The notes beneath the pieces are model-generated. The model saw only the letters and a program-made list of their open reading frames with translations. It did no database searches and was not told the origin of the DNA. Shown one piece after another: positions 28,401-35,637 of a stretch of DNA of 64,000 bases. The DNA lies in the NCBI RefSeq assembly GCF_030812255.1, contig NZ_JAUSSH010000001.1, positions 62,001 to 126,000 of the forward strand, given 5' to 3'. The stretch is from Paeniglutamicibacter psychrophenolicus (GTDB lineage Bacteria > Actinomycetota > Actinomycetes > Actinomycetales > Micrococcaceae). A program made the position numbers and the translations under genes. Each line of letters starts with the position of its first letter. The first letter of the stretch is position 1.

Positions 28401-28817
28401 CCCGCCCAGGGACGTGGGGGTGGCCGGCGCCGGGGCGAGCAGCTCCTGCAGTGCCTGCTGCCAGGCCGGAACGGCCACGGCGGTGTTGCGGTACACCACG
28501 TCCTTGGCGCGCAGGTGCATGGAGTTCGAGTAAATGAGCACGGCCGCCACGTGGCGGCATGCCGGGGCCGCCCCGCACGGGCAGGTGGCGTCGTCGATGA
28601 CGCGCTCGCCCTTCTTGGTGGCCAGCGCGATGCGCACCTCGTGGGCGGGCTCGGAATCCCCGGACACCGTGGCGGACATGGCCTGGCCGACCGGATCCCA
28701 CGCGAACCCGCTCAGCGCGGCGTCGGTGGCCAGCACCTTGCCGCGGGTGAAGGAGACACCGCCGACGACACGCAGGATTTCACGCGCATCGACCATGGGA
28801 AAAGCAGATTCGGTCAT
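25485..28817 (-). CDS. SWIM-domain SNF2-family helicase
   Basis: A 1110-residue DEAD/DEAH-type helicase. A SWIM zinc finger lies near the N-terminus (CPCGAAPACRHVAAVL, about residues 78-95), followed by a long bacterial SNF2 accessory region. The SNF2 ATPase then shows ADDMGLGKTVQTLAL near residue 662, the DEAQ box in LILDEAQFVKN near 775 and the RecA2 motifs (ALIFSQFTSFL, LISLKAGGFGLNLT, RAHRIGQTRNV). It is a DNA-dependent translocase, probably acting in repair or chromosome remodelling, and may associate with RNA polymerase as RapA/HepA does. Length is normal for the actinobacterial form. It is monocistronic as far as seen. Confidence 0.92.
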   Translation of the reverse strand: MTESAFPMVDAREILRVVGGVSFTRGKVLATDAALSGFAWDPVGQAMSATVSGDSEPAHEVRIALATKKGERVIDDATCPCGAAPACRHVAAVLIYSNSMHLRAKDVVYRNTAVAVPAWQQALQELLAPAPATPTSLGGANSKHPVLQMGLQFELQDTTLSAHQQWAPGSGVGQLKVASRRWRLGVRPVVRAGSDRWARSNLRWNTISFKTFGLNLDIEQYRWFCQFVPLYRAKGELYFGEDNDWLYLDEYASALLWELLPTAKALGVALVGMRTNTRILLASPAHVALGAQAGEDGLALAPSLSMGGHRFILDAHSPAGSIGNHGVYAATEDQNEIFLGQVPGGLSHTELSMLHHPETLNVPESETEEFFSRVYPRLARKLRVTSPDDSVALPAVLPPKLVARIRYGTGETVDVDWVFDYQGMVVDAADRDTAVESALESEVLQILNHYPAFESTVLGPKHLAGLEVIDFVRRVLPALAGIKDLVLNETGTRPVFHELTEAPELVITTVESDRRDWFDLGLLISIGGRQIPYADILRALAQGQTKLLMPDRTYFSLEDPLFAKLRALVTEASGLRDMKDKEADISLTQYQYAMWEELDALATHIEGPDQWVSALNSLVDLKTTAVTDLPETLNATLRPYQVEGFGWLATLWRNGLGGVLADDMGLGKTVQTLALMLHAHQVWANPDAFEGITAQAKVRAPFLVVAPTSVVSNWKDEAARFAPSLRVVAVTDTESRASASLAALAREYDVVVTSYTLLRLDDDAYADINWAGLILDEAQFVKNKATKAHHVARDMPARFKLAITGTPMENNLMELWSIFAIVSPGLFPSAVRFAENYQRPIERQGLPEPLVRLRRRIRPFMLRRTKDAVVTDLPPKQEQVLHVELGEAHRKVYDTHLHRERQKVLRLVDDMDKNRFTIFQSLTLLRMLALDASLVDTDYADVPSAKLDVLFEQLEDVLAEGHRALIFSQFTSFLKKAADRLDAAGVPYAYLDGSTRKRAEVIDSFKSGQAPVFLISLKAGGFGLNLTEADYCFLLDPWWNPAAESQAVDRAHRIGQTRNVMVYRMVAKDTIEEKVVALQDSKRQLISSVMDEGAGFGKVLNADDIRELLR

Positions 28818-28917
28818 CCTCCCATCGTTTCACGTTCCTGACCCCCAGCCCTAACCCGGGCGGGCCAGCGTGCCGAAGAATACGGCCCGGGACCCGAAAG
28901 TCGCTAGCCTAGGTGTC

Positions 28918-30123
28918 ATGAACAGCACTCCGGCCCTTCATCCGCTCCCGCGCATCATTGAGATTGCGTCGCTGGGCGACTTCGACCGGCATGCGGCCAC
29001 GGCGCTGGCGCTGACGGACAAGCGCCTGGCGGCCTCCATGCACGGCTGGCACGTGCAGTCGGTGGACCTGCGCGCCCGCAGCGCGGTGCTGGAAAAGCTG
29101 CGCTCGGCAGGCTCGGTGTTCATGGGCTGCGACATCGAGGGCAAGACCGAGCGCCGGCTGCGCGGGGGCGGGGCACTGGTCTTCCCCGAGATCCCCGGGC
29201 TGCCCTTCGACCCCTACCGCGGGGAGCTGTATTCCGGGGGCGAGCTCTATGCGGGCCTGGACGCCGGGTCCTACGAGTCGGTGCCCGACGCACGGATCTA
29301 CGCCTGGGCCTCGCACCGCTACGGAGCCGGCGCCCACGACGCCTTGAACGCCGCGCTGTCCACCACCCTGCACGACCACGCCATCGGTTCGCGGCTGGAT
29401 TCGCAGATCCGCGACGGCGCGCTGGCCCACGCCCCGCTGGTCGGGGTCATGGGCGGGCACGCCCAGGAACGGGGATCGGCGGGGTACGAGCGGGCCGCAC
29501 GGCTGGGCCATGCCCTGTCCGGGGCCGGATTCATCGTCGCCACCGGAGGCGGGCCCGGGGCCATGGAAGCGGCGAACCTGGGTGCCTACCTGGGATCGGG
29601 CAGCACCGAGAACCTGGCCGAGGCGCTGGGCATGCTGGCTCAGGAGCCGGGGTTCACCCCGTCGGTGACCCGCTGGGCGCGGGCCGCGGCACGCGTGCGC
29701 GAACGCTGGCCCGCGGGCCTGGCGAACCTGGGGATCCCCACCTGGTTTTACGGGCACGAGCCGCCGAACATGTTCGCCACCCACATCGCCAAGTACTTCG
29801 CCAACGCCACCCGCGAGGCCGTGCTGCTGAAGAGCTGCCCCGGGGGCATCGTGTTCCTGCCCGGCGCCGCCGGGACCGTGCAGGAAATCTTCCAGGACGC
29901 GTGCGAGAACTTTTACGGGGCCGAAGGCAGCATCAGCCCGATGGTGCTGGTGGGCATCGAGCACTGGACCCGGACGCTGCCGGCCTATCCGTTGCTGGCC
30001 GAACTGGCCCGCGGCAGGGCCATGGAGGAGAAGGTCTTCCTGGTCGACGATGCGGCCGAGGCCGTGCGGATCCTGGTGGACCTGAACGACGGCTCGATCT
30101 CCGGGGTCCGGGGACTGGCCTGA
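28918..30123 (+). CDS. LOG-family Rossmann-fold protein
   Basis: A 401-residue protein. The C-terminal two thirds hold the lysine-decarboxylase-like (LOG) fold with GGGPGAMEAANLGAYLGSG and LPGAAGTVQEIFQ, the family's PGGxGTxxE nucleotide site in slightly altered form. The N-terminal 150 residues lack an obvious match. Small LOG proteins release cytokinin-type bases from nucleoside monophosphates. This larger form probably has another nucleotide substrate, so the function is open. AGGTG precedes the ATG, which fixes the start 48 bases inside the longer open frame. It is divergent from the SNF2 helicase gene. Confidence 0.75.
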   Translation: MNSTPALHPLPRIIEIASLGDFDRHAATALALTDKRLAASMHGWHVQSVDLRARSAVLEKLRSAGSVFMGCDIEGKTERRLRGGGALVFPEIPGLPFDPYRGELYSGGELYAGLDAGSYESVPDARIYAWASHRYGAGAHDALNAALSTTLHDHAIGSRLDSQIRDGALAHAPLVGVMGGHAQERGSAGYERAARLGHALSGAGFIVATGGGPGAMEAANLGAYLGSGSTENLAEALGMLAQEPGFTPSVTRWARAAARVRERWPAGLANLGIPTWFYGHEPPNMFATHIAKYFANATREAVLLKSCPGGIVFLPGAAGTVQEIFQDACENFYGAEGSISPMVLVGIEHWTRTLPAYPLLAELARGRAMEEKVFLVDDAAEAVRILVDLNDGSISGVRGLA

Positions 30124-30266
30124 GTGCCGCAACCGCCGGTGCGCAGCGGATAGGATGTTGAAGATCATTTCCCCACATCCACGACTGTTCTTGGCGAAAA
30201 AGCCCTGCCCGGCACCCCGGGCCGTCCCCGCGAGGCAGTTGCACACGTATTGACCGAAGAGGGCAC

Positions 30267-31226
30267 ATGCCAGCGGAAGAACTAGCCATCGGCGTCGACA
30301 TCGGTGGAACAAAGATCGCGGCAGGACTGGTGACCCCCGAGGGCAAGGTCCTCGGCCGGCTCCGTCGTTCCACGCCCGGCCACGACGCGCGTGCCGTCGA
30401 GTCGACGGTCGTCGAACTGGTGACGCTGCTCGGCGCCCGGGCCCCGCACGCAGCGGTCGGGGTTGGTGCCGCGGGCTGGATGGATTCGACCGGCAGCACG
30501 GTGCTCTTCAGCCCCCACCTGGCCTGGCGCAACGAGCCGCTGCGTGCGCGACTCGAGGGCGCGCTGGGGCGCAGTGTGATGCTCAGCAACGACGCCGATG
30601 CGGCCGGCTGGGCCGAACACCGCTTCGGGGCCGCCCGCGGCGAGAACGAGATGCTGTGCCTGACCCTGGGCACCGGGATCGGCGGGGCCATCGTCCTGGG
30701 CGGGAAGCTGCAGCGCGGCAGGTTCGGCGTGGCCGGGGAATTCGGGCACCAGACCCTGGTTCCGGGCGGCCACCGCTGTGCCTGCGGAAACCGCGGCTGC
30801 TGGGAGCAATATGCCTCGGGCAACGCCCTGGGACGCGAGGGACGTGCCCTGGCCGGTTCGAACTCGCCGGTGGCCCACGCACTTCGATCCGAAACCCACG
30901 GGGACGCCTCGGCGGTGACCGGGGAAATGGTCACGCGCCTGGCGGAGGCCGGGGATCCGGCCTGTGCCGACCTGGTCGCAGAGGCCGGCGAATGGCTGGG
31001 CCTGGGCCTGGCGAACCTGGCCGCGGTGCTGGACCCGGGAATCATGGTCATCGGCGGGGGACTGGGCTCGGCCTCCCCCACCCTGATCGAGGTGGCCACG
31101 GCCGCCTACAAGAAGGCCCTGAGCGGGCGCGGGTACCGGCCCTTTGCGAAAATCCTGCGGGCCGAGCTGGGCCCCGACGCCGGCCTGGTCGGTGCCGCCG
31201 ATCTGGCCCGGCTGCCCCGCGGCTAG
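30267..31226 (+). CDS. ROK-family sugar kinase (glucokinase-like)
   Basis: A 319-residue ROK kinase without a DNA-binding domain. The ATP phosphate loop is IGVDIGGTKIAAGLV at residues 8-22. The catalytic Asp is in LSNDADAAGWAEHRF, the second phosphate motif is LTLGTGIGGAIVLGG, and the zinc site is CACGNRGCWEQYASG. It phosphorylates glucose or a related hexose. Actinobacterial homologues are the main ATP glucokinases. It stands alone between the LOG gene and the GntR regulator, and it converges with the latter across 72 bases. Confidence 0.88.
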   Translation: MPAEELAIGVDIGGTKIAAGLVTPEGKVLGRLRRSTPGHDARAVESTVVELVTLLGARAPHAAVGVGAAGWMDSTGSTVLFSPHLAWRNEPLRARLEGALGRSVMLSNDADAAGWAEHRFGAARGENEMLCLTLGTGIGGAIVLGGKLQRGRFGVAGEFGHQTLVPGGHRCACGNRGCWEQYASGNALGREGRALAGSNSPVAHALRSETHGDASAVTGEMVTRLAEAGDPACADLVAEAGEWLGLGLANLAAVLDPGIMVIGGGLGSASPTLIEVATAAYKKALSGRGYRPFAKILRAELGPDAGLVGAADLARLPRG

Positions 31227-31298
31227 GCGTATTTGCCCAGCCGCAGGGCAGGAGAACCGGCCGAAGTGACCGGCGGGCTCTTGCATGGTGCCGCGGTG

Positions 31299-32048
31299 TC
31301 AGCGATTCGGCAACAGCTCGGACATGTCCAGCTGACCCACCGTGAGCGTCCGGCCATAGCTGAACTTCACCCGGCTGGCCACCCACGAGGTGCGTGCCAG
31401 CTCGACCAGCTCGCCCGTTTCCCTGAGCCGACTCTGCGTGATGATCTCCAGCAATTGGACGTCATGGTATGAGCCCAGAAGCTTGGCCTGACCTGCATCC
31501 GCGAAACAGATGCGAATCGAACTCGAGGCGCTGATGACGGCCGAACGAGCGTTGCGCCCGAGAACAGCCGCTCCATTGGCCGGCATCCAGGATTCCGTGA
31601 TGGCAATGGCCACGCCGTTGACCTCTTGGACGTGCACTCCGAAACCGAGCCTGTCCCCATCGTCATGTTGGATCACGGCGAGCAATTCCTCCGGCACCTC
31701 GCCGTTCCGTGAATAGGAGATCAGTCGTGAACGCGCCACGTGGCCGGTGGCAAGCAATTGTTCGCGCCAGGGGCGCAAGAGATTGACTTCGCAGCGAATC
31801 AGGTCGCTGCGCTCGGTGACAAAGCTGCCCGAGCCGCGTCGGCTGAAAAGAAGTCCGTCGGTGGCCAGGGCCTCGATTGCGCGGCGCACCGTCATCCTGC
31901 TCACCCCGTAGTGGGGCACCAACGCCGACTCCGACGGGATGCGGGCGCCAGGGGCGAATTCTCCCTGCTCGATGCGCTGGCGAAGGTCTCGCTGTACCTG
32001 CCCCCACACGGTCAACGGCGAGTCCTGTTTGACGGTGAACGCTTCCAT
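31299..32048 (-). CDS. GntR/HutC-type repressor of the P450 operon (inferred target)
   Basis: A 249-residue regulator with an N-terminal winged helix (QVQRDLRQRIEQGEFAPG, PHYGVSRMTVRRAIEALAT) and a C-terminal UTRA ligand domain (about 95-240). The ATG at 32048 is chosen because GGAAGGA lies 7 bases upstream. It is divergent from the reductase-flavodoxin-P450 operon, and the 233-base gap contains two matched 7-6-7 palindromes plus a 15-bp palindrome, so it most likely represses that operon and itself. UTRA domains bind small sugars, phosphosugars, amino acids or fatty acids. The inducer is unknown. Confidence 0.85.
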   Translation of the reverse strand: MEAFTVKQDSPLTVWGQVQRDLRQRIEQGEFAPGARIPSESALVPHYGVSRMTVRRAIEALATDGLLFSRRGSGSFVTERSDLIRCEVNLLRPWREQLLATGHVARSRLISYSRNGEVPEELLAVIQHDDGDRLGFGVHVQEVNGVAIAITESWMPANGAAVLGRNARSAVISASSSIRICFADAGQAKLLGSYHDVQLLEIITQSRLRETGELVELARTSWVASRVKFSYGRTLTVGQLDMSELLPNR

Positions 32049-32107
32049 GAACATATCCTTCCATGCCACACCGCCCCCCGAACATGCAACAGCCGATGGT
32101 GAAGCGA

Positions 32108-32122
32108 AACGGGAGTCCCGTT
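32108..32122. promoter_or_regulatory. Perfect 15-bp palindrome between GntR and P450 operon
   Basis: AACGGGA G TCCCGTT is a perfect palindrome 60 bases before the GntR start. It is a candidate third operator, unlike the two sites that follow. Confidence 0.45.
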
Positions 32123-32131
32123 GGCGCGAAG

Positions 32132-32184
32132 TTGTCTGCTTTCCCGGACAGCCTTGGCCCAAAGCTGTCCGTCTTAGCGGGCAG
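32132..32184. promoter_or_regulatory. Twin GntR operator candidates
   Basis: Site 1 (32132-32151) is TTGTCTG-N6-CGGACAG and site 2 (32165-32184) is CTGTCCG-N6-CGGGCAG. Both fit YTGTCYG-N6-CGGRCAG, and their centres are 33 bp apart, about three helical turns. Site 2 has one imperfect pair. They lie about 100-150 bases before the reductase start. Confidence 0.6.
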
Positions 32185-32281
32185 CAGGCCCTTATTTTAC
32201 CCACCAACGTGGCCTGACGCACACCTCGACCCCTAGGTTGGGTTCGAGAGCTGAAAACAAGTACCGAAGGAGCCCAGCACA

Positions 32282-33421
32282 GTGAACCAGACCCAGATCC
32301 CGCAGCCGCGGATCGCCATCGTGGGGAGCGGACCCGCGGGTTGCTACACTGCAGGCTTCCTCCGCAAGCGCTGGCCCGAGGCACCGATCGTGCTCTTTGA
32401 TCGGTTGACCACACCCTACGGCCTGGTCCGTTACGGCGTGGCCCCGGACCATCTGGGCACGAAGGGCATCGCCAAGCAATTCGACAGGCTTTTTGCCAGG
32501 GACCGCGTGGAATTCCGCGGGGGCGTGGAAATCGGCAGGGACCTGGGCCTCGACCAACTGCGCGCCGAATATGACATCGTGGTGCTGGCCACCGGCCTGT
32601 GGGCCGATCGGAGCATCGACGGGTTCCGCGATGTCGAAGGCAACGCCACCCATGCCGGAGTCCACGGCTCGGGTGAGCTGACCCGGATGATCAACGGCCA
32701 CCCGGACCGTGACTCCGAGAACCTGGTCATCGGGCGCAACACGGTAATCGTGGGCAACGGAAACGTCGCGGTGGACCTAGTGCGTCTGATGCTCACCGAT
32801 CCGGGGGTCTTGACCGGGCTCGACGTGCCCATCGATGCCATCAATGCGCTGCATGAGGGACCGGTGGCGCGGATCGATGTCGTCGGACGCTCGGCGGCCG
32901 ACGAAGCAAAGTTCGATCCCGCCATGATCCGCGAACTGGGAAAACTCCCGGATGTGCGATTCACCAGCGACGCGGTCGCCGTTCCGGGGAATGGAGACCG
33001 GGACGCCACGGCCAAGATGGCGGCCATAGTCGAACTGGTCGAACAATCGCCTGTTGCCGCAACCCGTAGCGTGAACTTCCATTTCGGCTGGACCCCCGAC
33101 ACCCTGCAGGGAAGCGAGCGGGTTGCCTCGGTAATCTTCCGCGATACGGGTGGGCAACGCGGGCAGTTGGTGCTTGAAACCGACAGCGTGTGTACAGCAG
33201 TGGGCTTCACCGAAGTCGGCGACGACGTTCTGTTGCGCAGCGCGTTGGAAGGCGAGGCCACCAACCTTGAACGCGGGATGCTGGCCGAGGGACTCTATTG
33301 CGTCGGATGGCTCCGACGCGGCCCTGTCGGCACGATCCCCGTCAACAGGGCAGACGCCAAGATGGTCGCCAACGCCATCATCAATGACGTCGAATCCAGT
33401 GTCGCCACTGTCGCTCGATAG
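32282..33421 (+). CDS. FprA-like NADPH:ferredoxin/flavodoxin reductase
   Basis: A 379-residue reductase of the adrenodoxin-reductase type. The N-terminal FAD fold reads RIAIVGSGPAGCYTAGFL, followed by the FprA signature YGLVRYGVAPDH. The NADP site is NTVIVGNGNVAVDLVRLML. The C-terminus shows the conserved WLRRGPVGTIPVNRADA. It is shorter than mycobacterial FprA (about 450). It should pass electrons from NADPH through FAD to the flavodoxin encoded next and thence to the P450. The start is GTG at 32282 behind AAGGAG. It is the first gene of the six-gene operon and lies 50 bases before the flavodoxin. Confidence 0.9.
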   Translation: MNQTQIPQPRIAIVGSGPAGCYTAGFLRKRWPEAPIVLFDRLTTPYGLVRYGVAPDHLGTKGIAKQFDRLFARDRVEFRGGVEIGRDLGLDQLRAEYDIVVLATGLWADRSIDGFRDVEGNATHAGVHGSGELTRMINGHPDRDSENLVIGRNTVIVGNGNVAVDLVRLMLTDPGVLTGLDVPIDAINALHEGPVARIDVVGRSAADEAKFDPAMIRELGKLPDVRFTSDAVAVPGNGDRDATAKMAAIVELVEQSPVAATRSVNFHFGWTPDTLQGSERVASVIFRDTGGQRGQLVLETDSVCTAVGFTEVGDDVLLRSALEGEATNLERGMLAEGLYCVGWLRRGPVGTIPVNRADAKMVANAIINDVESSVATVAR

Positions 33422-33471
33422 CCCGCCTGCACCGTCACCCTCCAAATCAACCTTTCAAGGAAAGAGCAACC

Positions 33472-33936
33472 ATGAATATCACGGTCCTGTACGGCACCGA
33501 ATCCGGCAACGCCGAGACGGTGGCCGACGACATCATCGAAGAATTCGACGGACAGTTCGAGGTCACCGGCCTCGACATGGGCGATGCAGCCGCCGTGGAC
33601 CTGGACCCCGCCTCCATCTACTTGGTCGTGTGCTCGACCCACGGCGAGGGCGGGCTGCCAGCAAGCGCCGTGCCCTTCGCCGAAATGCTGGACGAGGAAA
33701 AGCCCGACCTGTCCGGCATCCGGTACGCCATGTTCGGCCTGGGCGACAGCTCATACGAGATCTACAGCCGCGGCAGCGAGCGCATCGACGAGCGTCTGGC
33801 CGCCCTGGGTGCCGTGCGCGTCGGTGAATACGGACGGCACGACGCCGGCGACGGCTCACTGCCCAACGAACCCGCCCTTGCCTGGTCCCGCGAAACGCTT
33901 CCCGTCCTTGCCCAGCTGAGCGAGGTGGCCTCATGA
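33472..33936 (+). CDS. Flavodoxin, probable electron carrier to the P450
   Basis: A 154-residue protein made of a single flavodoxin fold. The FMN phosphate loop is YGTESGNAETVADD at residues 7-20. The FMN isoalloxazine loops are visible as CSTHGEGGLPASA and FGLGDSSYEIY. Its position between an FprA-type reductase and a P450 is the arrangement known for cindoxin in the 1,8-cineole P450cin system, where a flavodoxin replaces the usual ferredoxin. No ferredoxin is encoded nearby. AAGGAAAG precedes the ATG. Its stop overlaps the P450 start (ATGA), so stoichiometric coupled translation is likely. Confidence 0.92.
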   Translation: MNITVLYGTESGNAETVADDIIEEFDGQFEVTGLDMGDAAAVDLDPASIYLVVCSTHGEGGLPASAVPFAEMLDEEKPDLSGIRYAMFGLGDSSYEIYSRGSERIDERLAALGAVRVGEYGRHDAGDGSLPNEPALAWSRETLPVLAQLSEVAS

Positions 33937-35180
33937 CCATCACCACGGCCGCCGCCAACGCCCGGGCTATCACGGTTCCCCGCGACCTGACCGTTCACTA
34001 CGACCCGCTGTCCTACGCCGATTACGACTACCCATACGATCTGTTCAAGCGGCTGCGCGATGCAGCCCCGGTGTTCCACAACCGCGAACGCAACCTGTAT
34101 GTCGTCTCGCGCTACGCCGATGTGCGTGCCGGGCTCGGCGACCACGAACGCTTGTCCAACAAGCACGGCAATGACATTGACGGCACCCACGACTCCTACG
34201 GCGACGGCATGCTGGTTACCCTCGATCCGCCGCGGCACACGGTGCTCCGCTCAGCGATCCGCCGCACTTTCTCCGCCCGCGAGATCCTCGCCAAGGAAGA
34301 CGGATTGCGCGAATTCGCCCGGCACCTGCTGAGCGAGCTGCGCGAGGACGGCGGCGGAGACTTTGCCGCACGATTCGCCGTGCCCATGGGCATCGGCACC
34401 GGCATGACCCTGCTCGGCGCGCCGGCCGAGGACAACCCGGCATTTTCCGAACTCCTTGAACGGTCCATGGTGCGCATCGTTGGCCAACTCGGAGTCCCCG
34501 CGGATGCCGCGGCCGCGAACCGGGAAGCCGAGGAAATCATTGCCCAGCGATTCTCCGAACGACGAGCCGCCATCGACGCGGGTGCCGAAGCCACTGGCAA
34601 GGACGCCTTCACCCAAATCCTGGTGGCCGCCCACGCCGGCAAGGTCCTGCCCGGCGAGGAAGACGGACTGGCCCATCTGGTGCTCTCGGCCGGAAGCGAC
34701 GCCCCGGCGGCGCTGCTCACCAACTGCATTGCGGTGTTGGACAAGTTTCCTGCGCTGCAGGGTTTTCTCCGCGAAAATCCCTCGATGATTCCCGATTTCA
34801 TCGAGGAGACGCTGCGCTATGAAACCCCCAGCCAGAACCTGTCGCGGCAAACCACCCAGGAGATTGAAATTGCCGGAACGGTGATCCCCCAAGACTCGCG
34901 GGTGATGTTCCTACAGGCCTCGGCCAACCGTGACGAACGCGTCTACGAGGACCCTGACACCTTTGACCTGACCCGTGGATTCACCCCGGCAAACCGGATC
35001 ATGACCTTCGGCGAAGGCGCCCATGCCTGCATGGGCGCCCCCGCCGCACGGTTGGTTGCCAGGGTAGTGCTCGAAGAACTCCTGCCGGGACCTGACTTCA
35101 GGATTGTCGGGCAACCGAAGCGCTGGACAAAGCAGTTGGTGCGCGGGTTTGAGAAACTGCCCATCAAATTCATCTCATGA
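33933..35180 (+). CDS. Cytochrome P450
   Basis: A 415-residue soluble bacterial P450. The haem-thiolate motif is complete (FGEGAHACMG, Cys as ligand). The K-helix ExxR is EETLR, and the segment PANRIMTFGEG leads into the haem loop. The I helix reads LSAGSDAPAALL, so the conserved acid is kept (Asp) but the usual neighbouring Thr is Ala followed by Pro. P450cin and P450eryF also lack that Thr, which usually means substrate-assisted or altered oxygen activation. The substrate is unknown. A role in hydroxylation or O-dealkylation of a carbon source is inferred from its catabolic setting. It overlaps its neighbours by 4 bases on both sides. Confidence 0.93.
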   Translation: MTITTAAANARAITVPRDLTVHYDPLSYADYDYPYDLFKRLRDAAPVFHNRERNLYVVSRYADVRAGLGDHERLSNKHGNDIDGTHDSYGDGMLVTLDPPRHTVLRSAIRRTFSAREILAKEDGLREFARHLLSELREDGGGDFAARFAVPMGIGTGMTLLGAPAEDNPAFSELLERSMVRIVGQLGVPADAAAANREAEEIIAQRFSERRAAIDAGAEATGKDAFTQILVAAHAGKVLPGEEDGLAHLVLSAGSDAPAALLTNCIAVLDKFPALQGFLRENPSMIPDFIEETLRYETPSQNLSRQTTQEIEIAGTVIPQDSRVMFLQASANRDERVYEDPDTFDLTRGFTPANRIMTFGEGAHACMGAPAARLVARVVLEELLPGPDFRIVGQPKRWTKQLVRGFEKLPIKFIS

Positions 35181-35608
35181 GCACAGCCACGCTCATCTGG
35201 CCACTGCGCAGCAGTTTCGTCTCGTACATCGAGGCACTCCCCGACGGCATGGTGGAAGCCGGGAACGGTGCGCGGCGCCAGGGACGCAACTTCATGTTTC
35301 CCGGGCACTCCGCTTCCGGCGGTGGGTTCGGCTTCGAGGGCTGGCTGCACTTTGCAGGCCACCACGGGAGCCTGGACATCACGCTGGAATCGCTGGAAGT
35401 CCAAACCGAGGGGGCGAACGCGACACTCTGGACCGTGGTGTCCGGCTACCGGATGCGAATGGCCACGATGAGCGGCGTCCAAGTGTCCGGCGAGGTGCTT
35501 TTACATTCCGACGCGGTGAGGCTGACAGGCGACGGTGCGCACGTCCTGGGCGGGGTGTACGCCCCGGGAGCCGAACTGGAACCCCTAACCATCCGTACCG
35601 TTCGCTAA
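35177..35608 (+). CDS. Cytosolic HtaA-domain (haem-binding family) protein
   Basis: A 143-residue protein that consists of one HtaA-like domain: LIWPLRSSFVSYIEALPDG at the start, FMFPGHSASGGGFGFEGWL, HFAGHHGSLDITLESLEV, then a beta-rich end. In corynebacterial HtaA the haem is held by a Tyr with a Ser four residues before it and an assisting His. Ser13-Tyr17 and the His of HFAGHHG occupy those places here. Known HtaA proteins are secreted or wall-anchored, but this one has no signal peptide and no membrane helix. Its ATG overlaps the P450 stop. Haem delivery to the P450, or binding of the P450 product, are inferences. It could also be a non-haem relative. Confidence 0.7.
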   Translation: MSTATLIWPLRSSFVSYIEALPDGMVEAGNGARRQGRNFMFPGHSASGGGFGFEGWLHFAGHHGSLDITLESLEVQTEGANATLWTVVSGYRMRMATMSGVQVSGEVLLHSDAVRLTGDGAHVLGGVYAPGAELEPLTIRTVR

Positions 35609-35637
35609 CGCGCGCGGACAACCCCGAGAGGAAACGC

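Noticed and set aside
25662-28841. A 1059-codon plus-strand frame opposite the SNF2 helicase
   Set aside because: It is the complement of the helicase codons (Gly/Gln/Arg/His-rich, no motif). The helicase motifs on the minus strand are complete.
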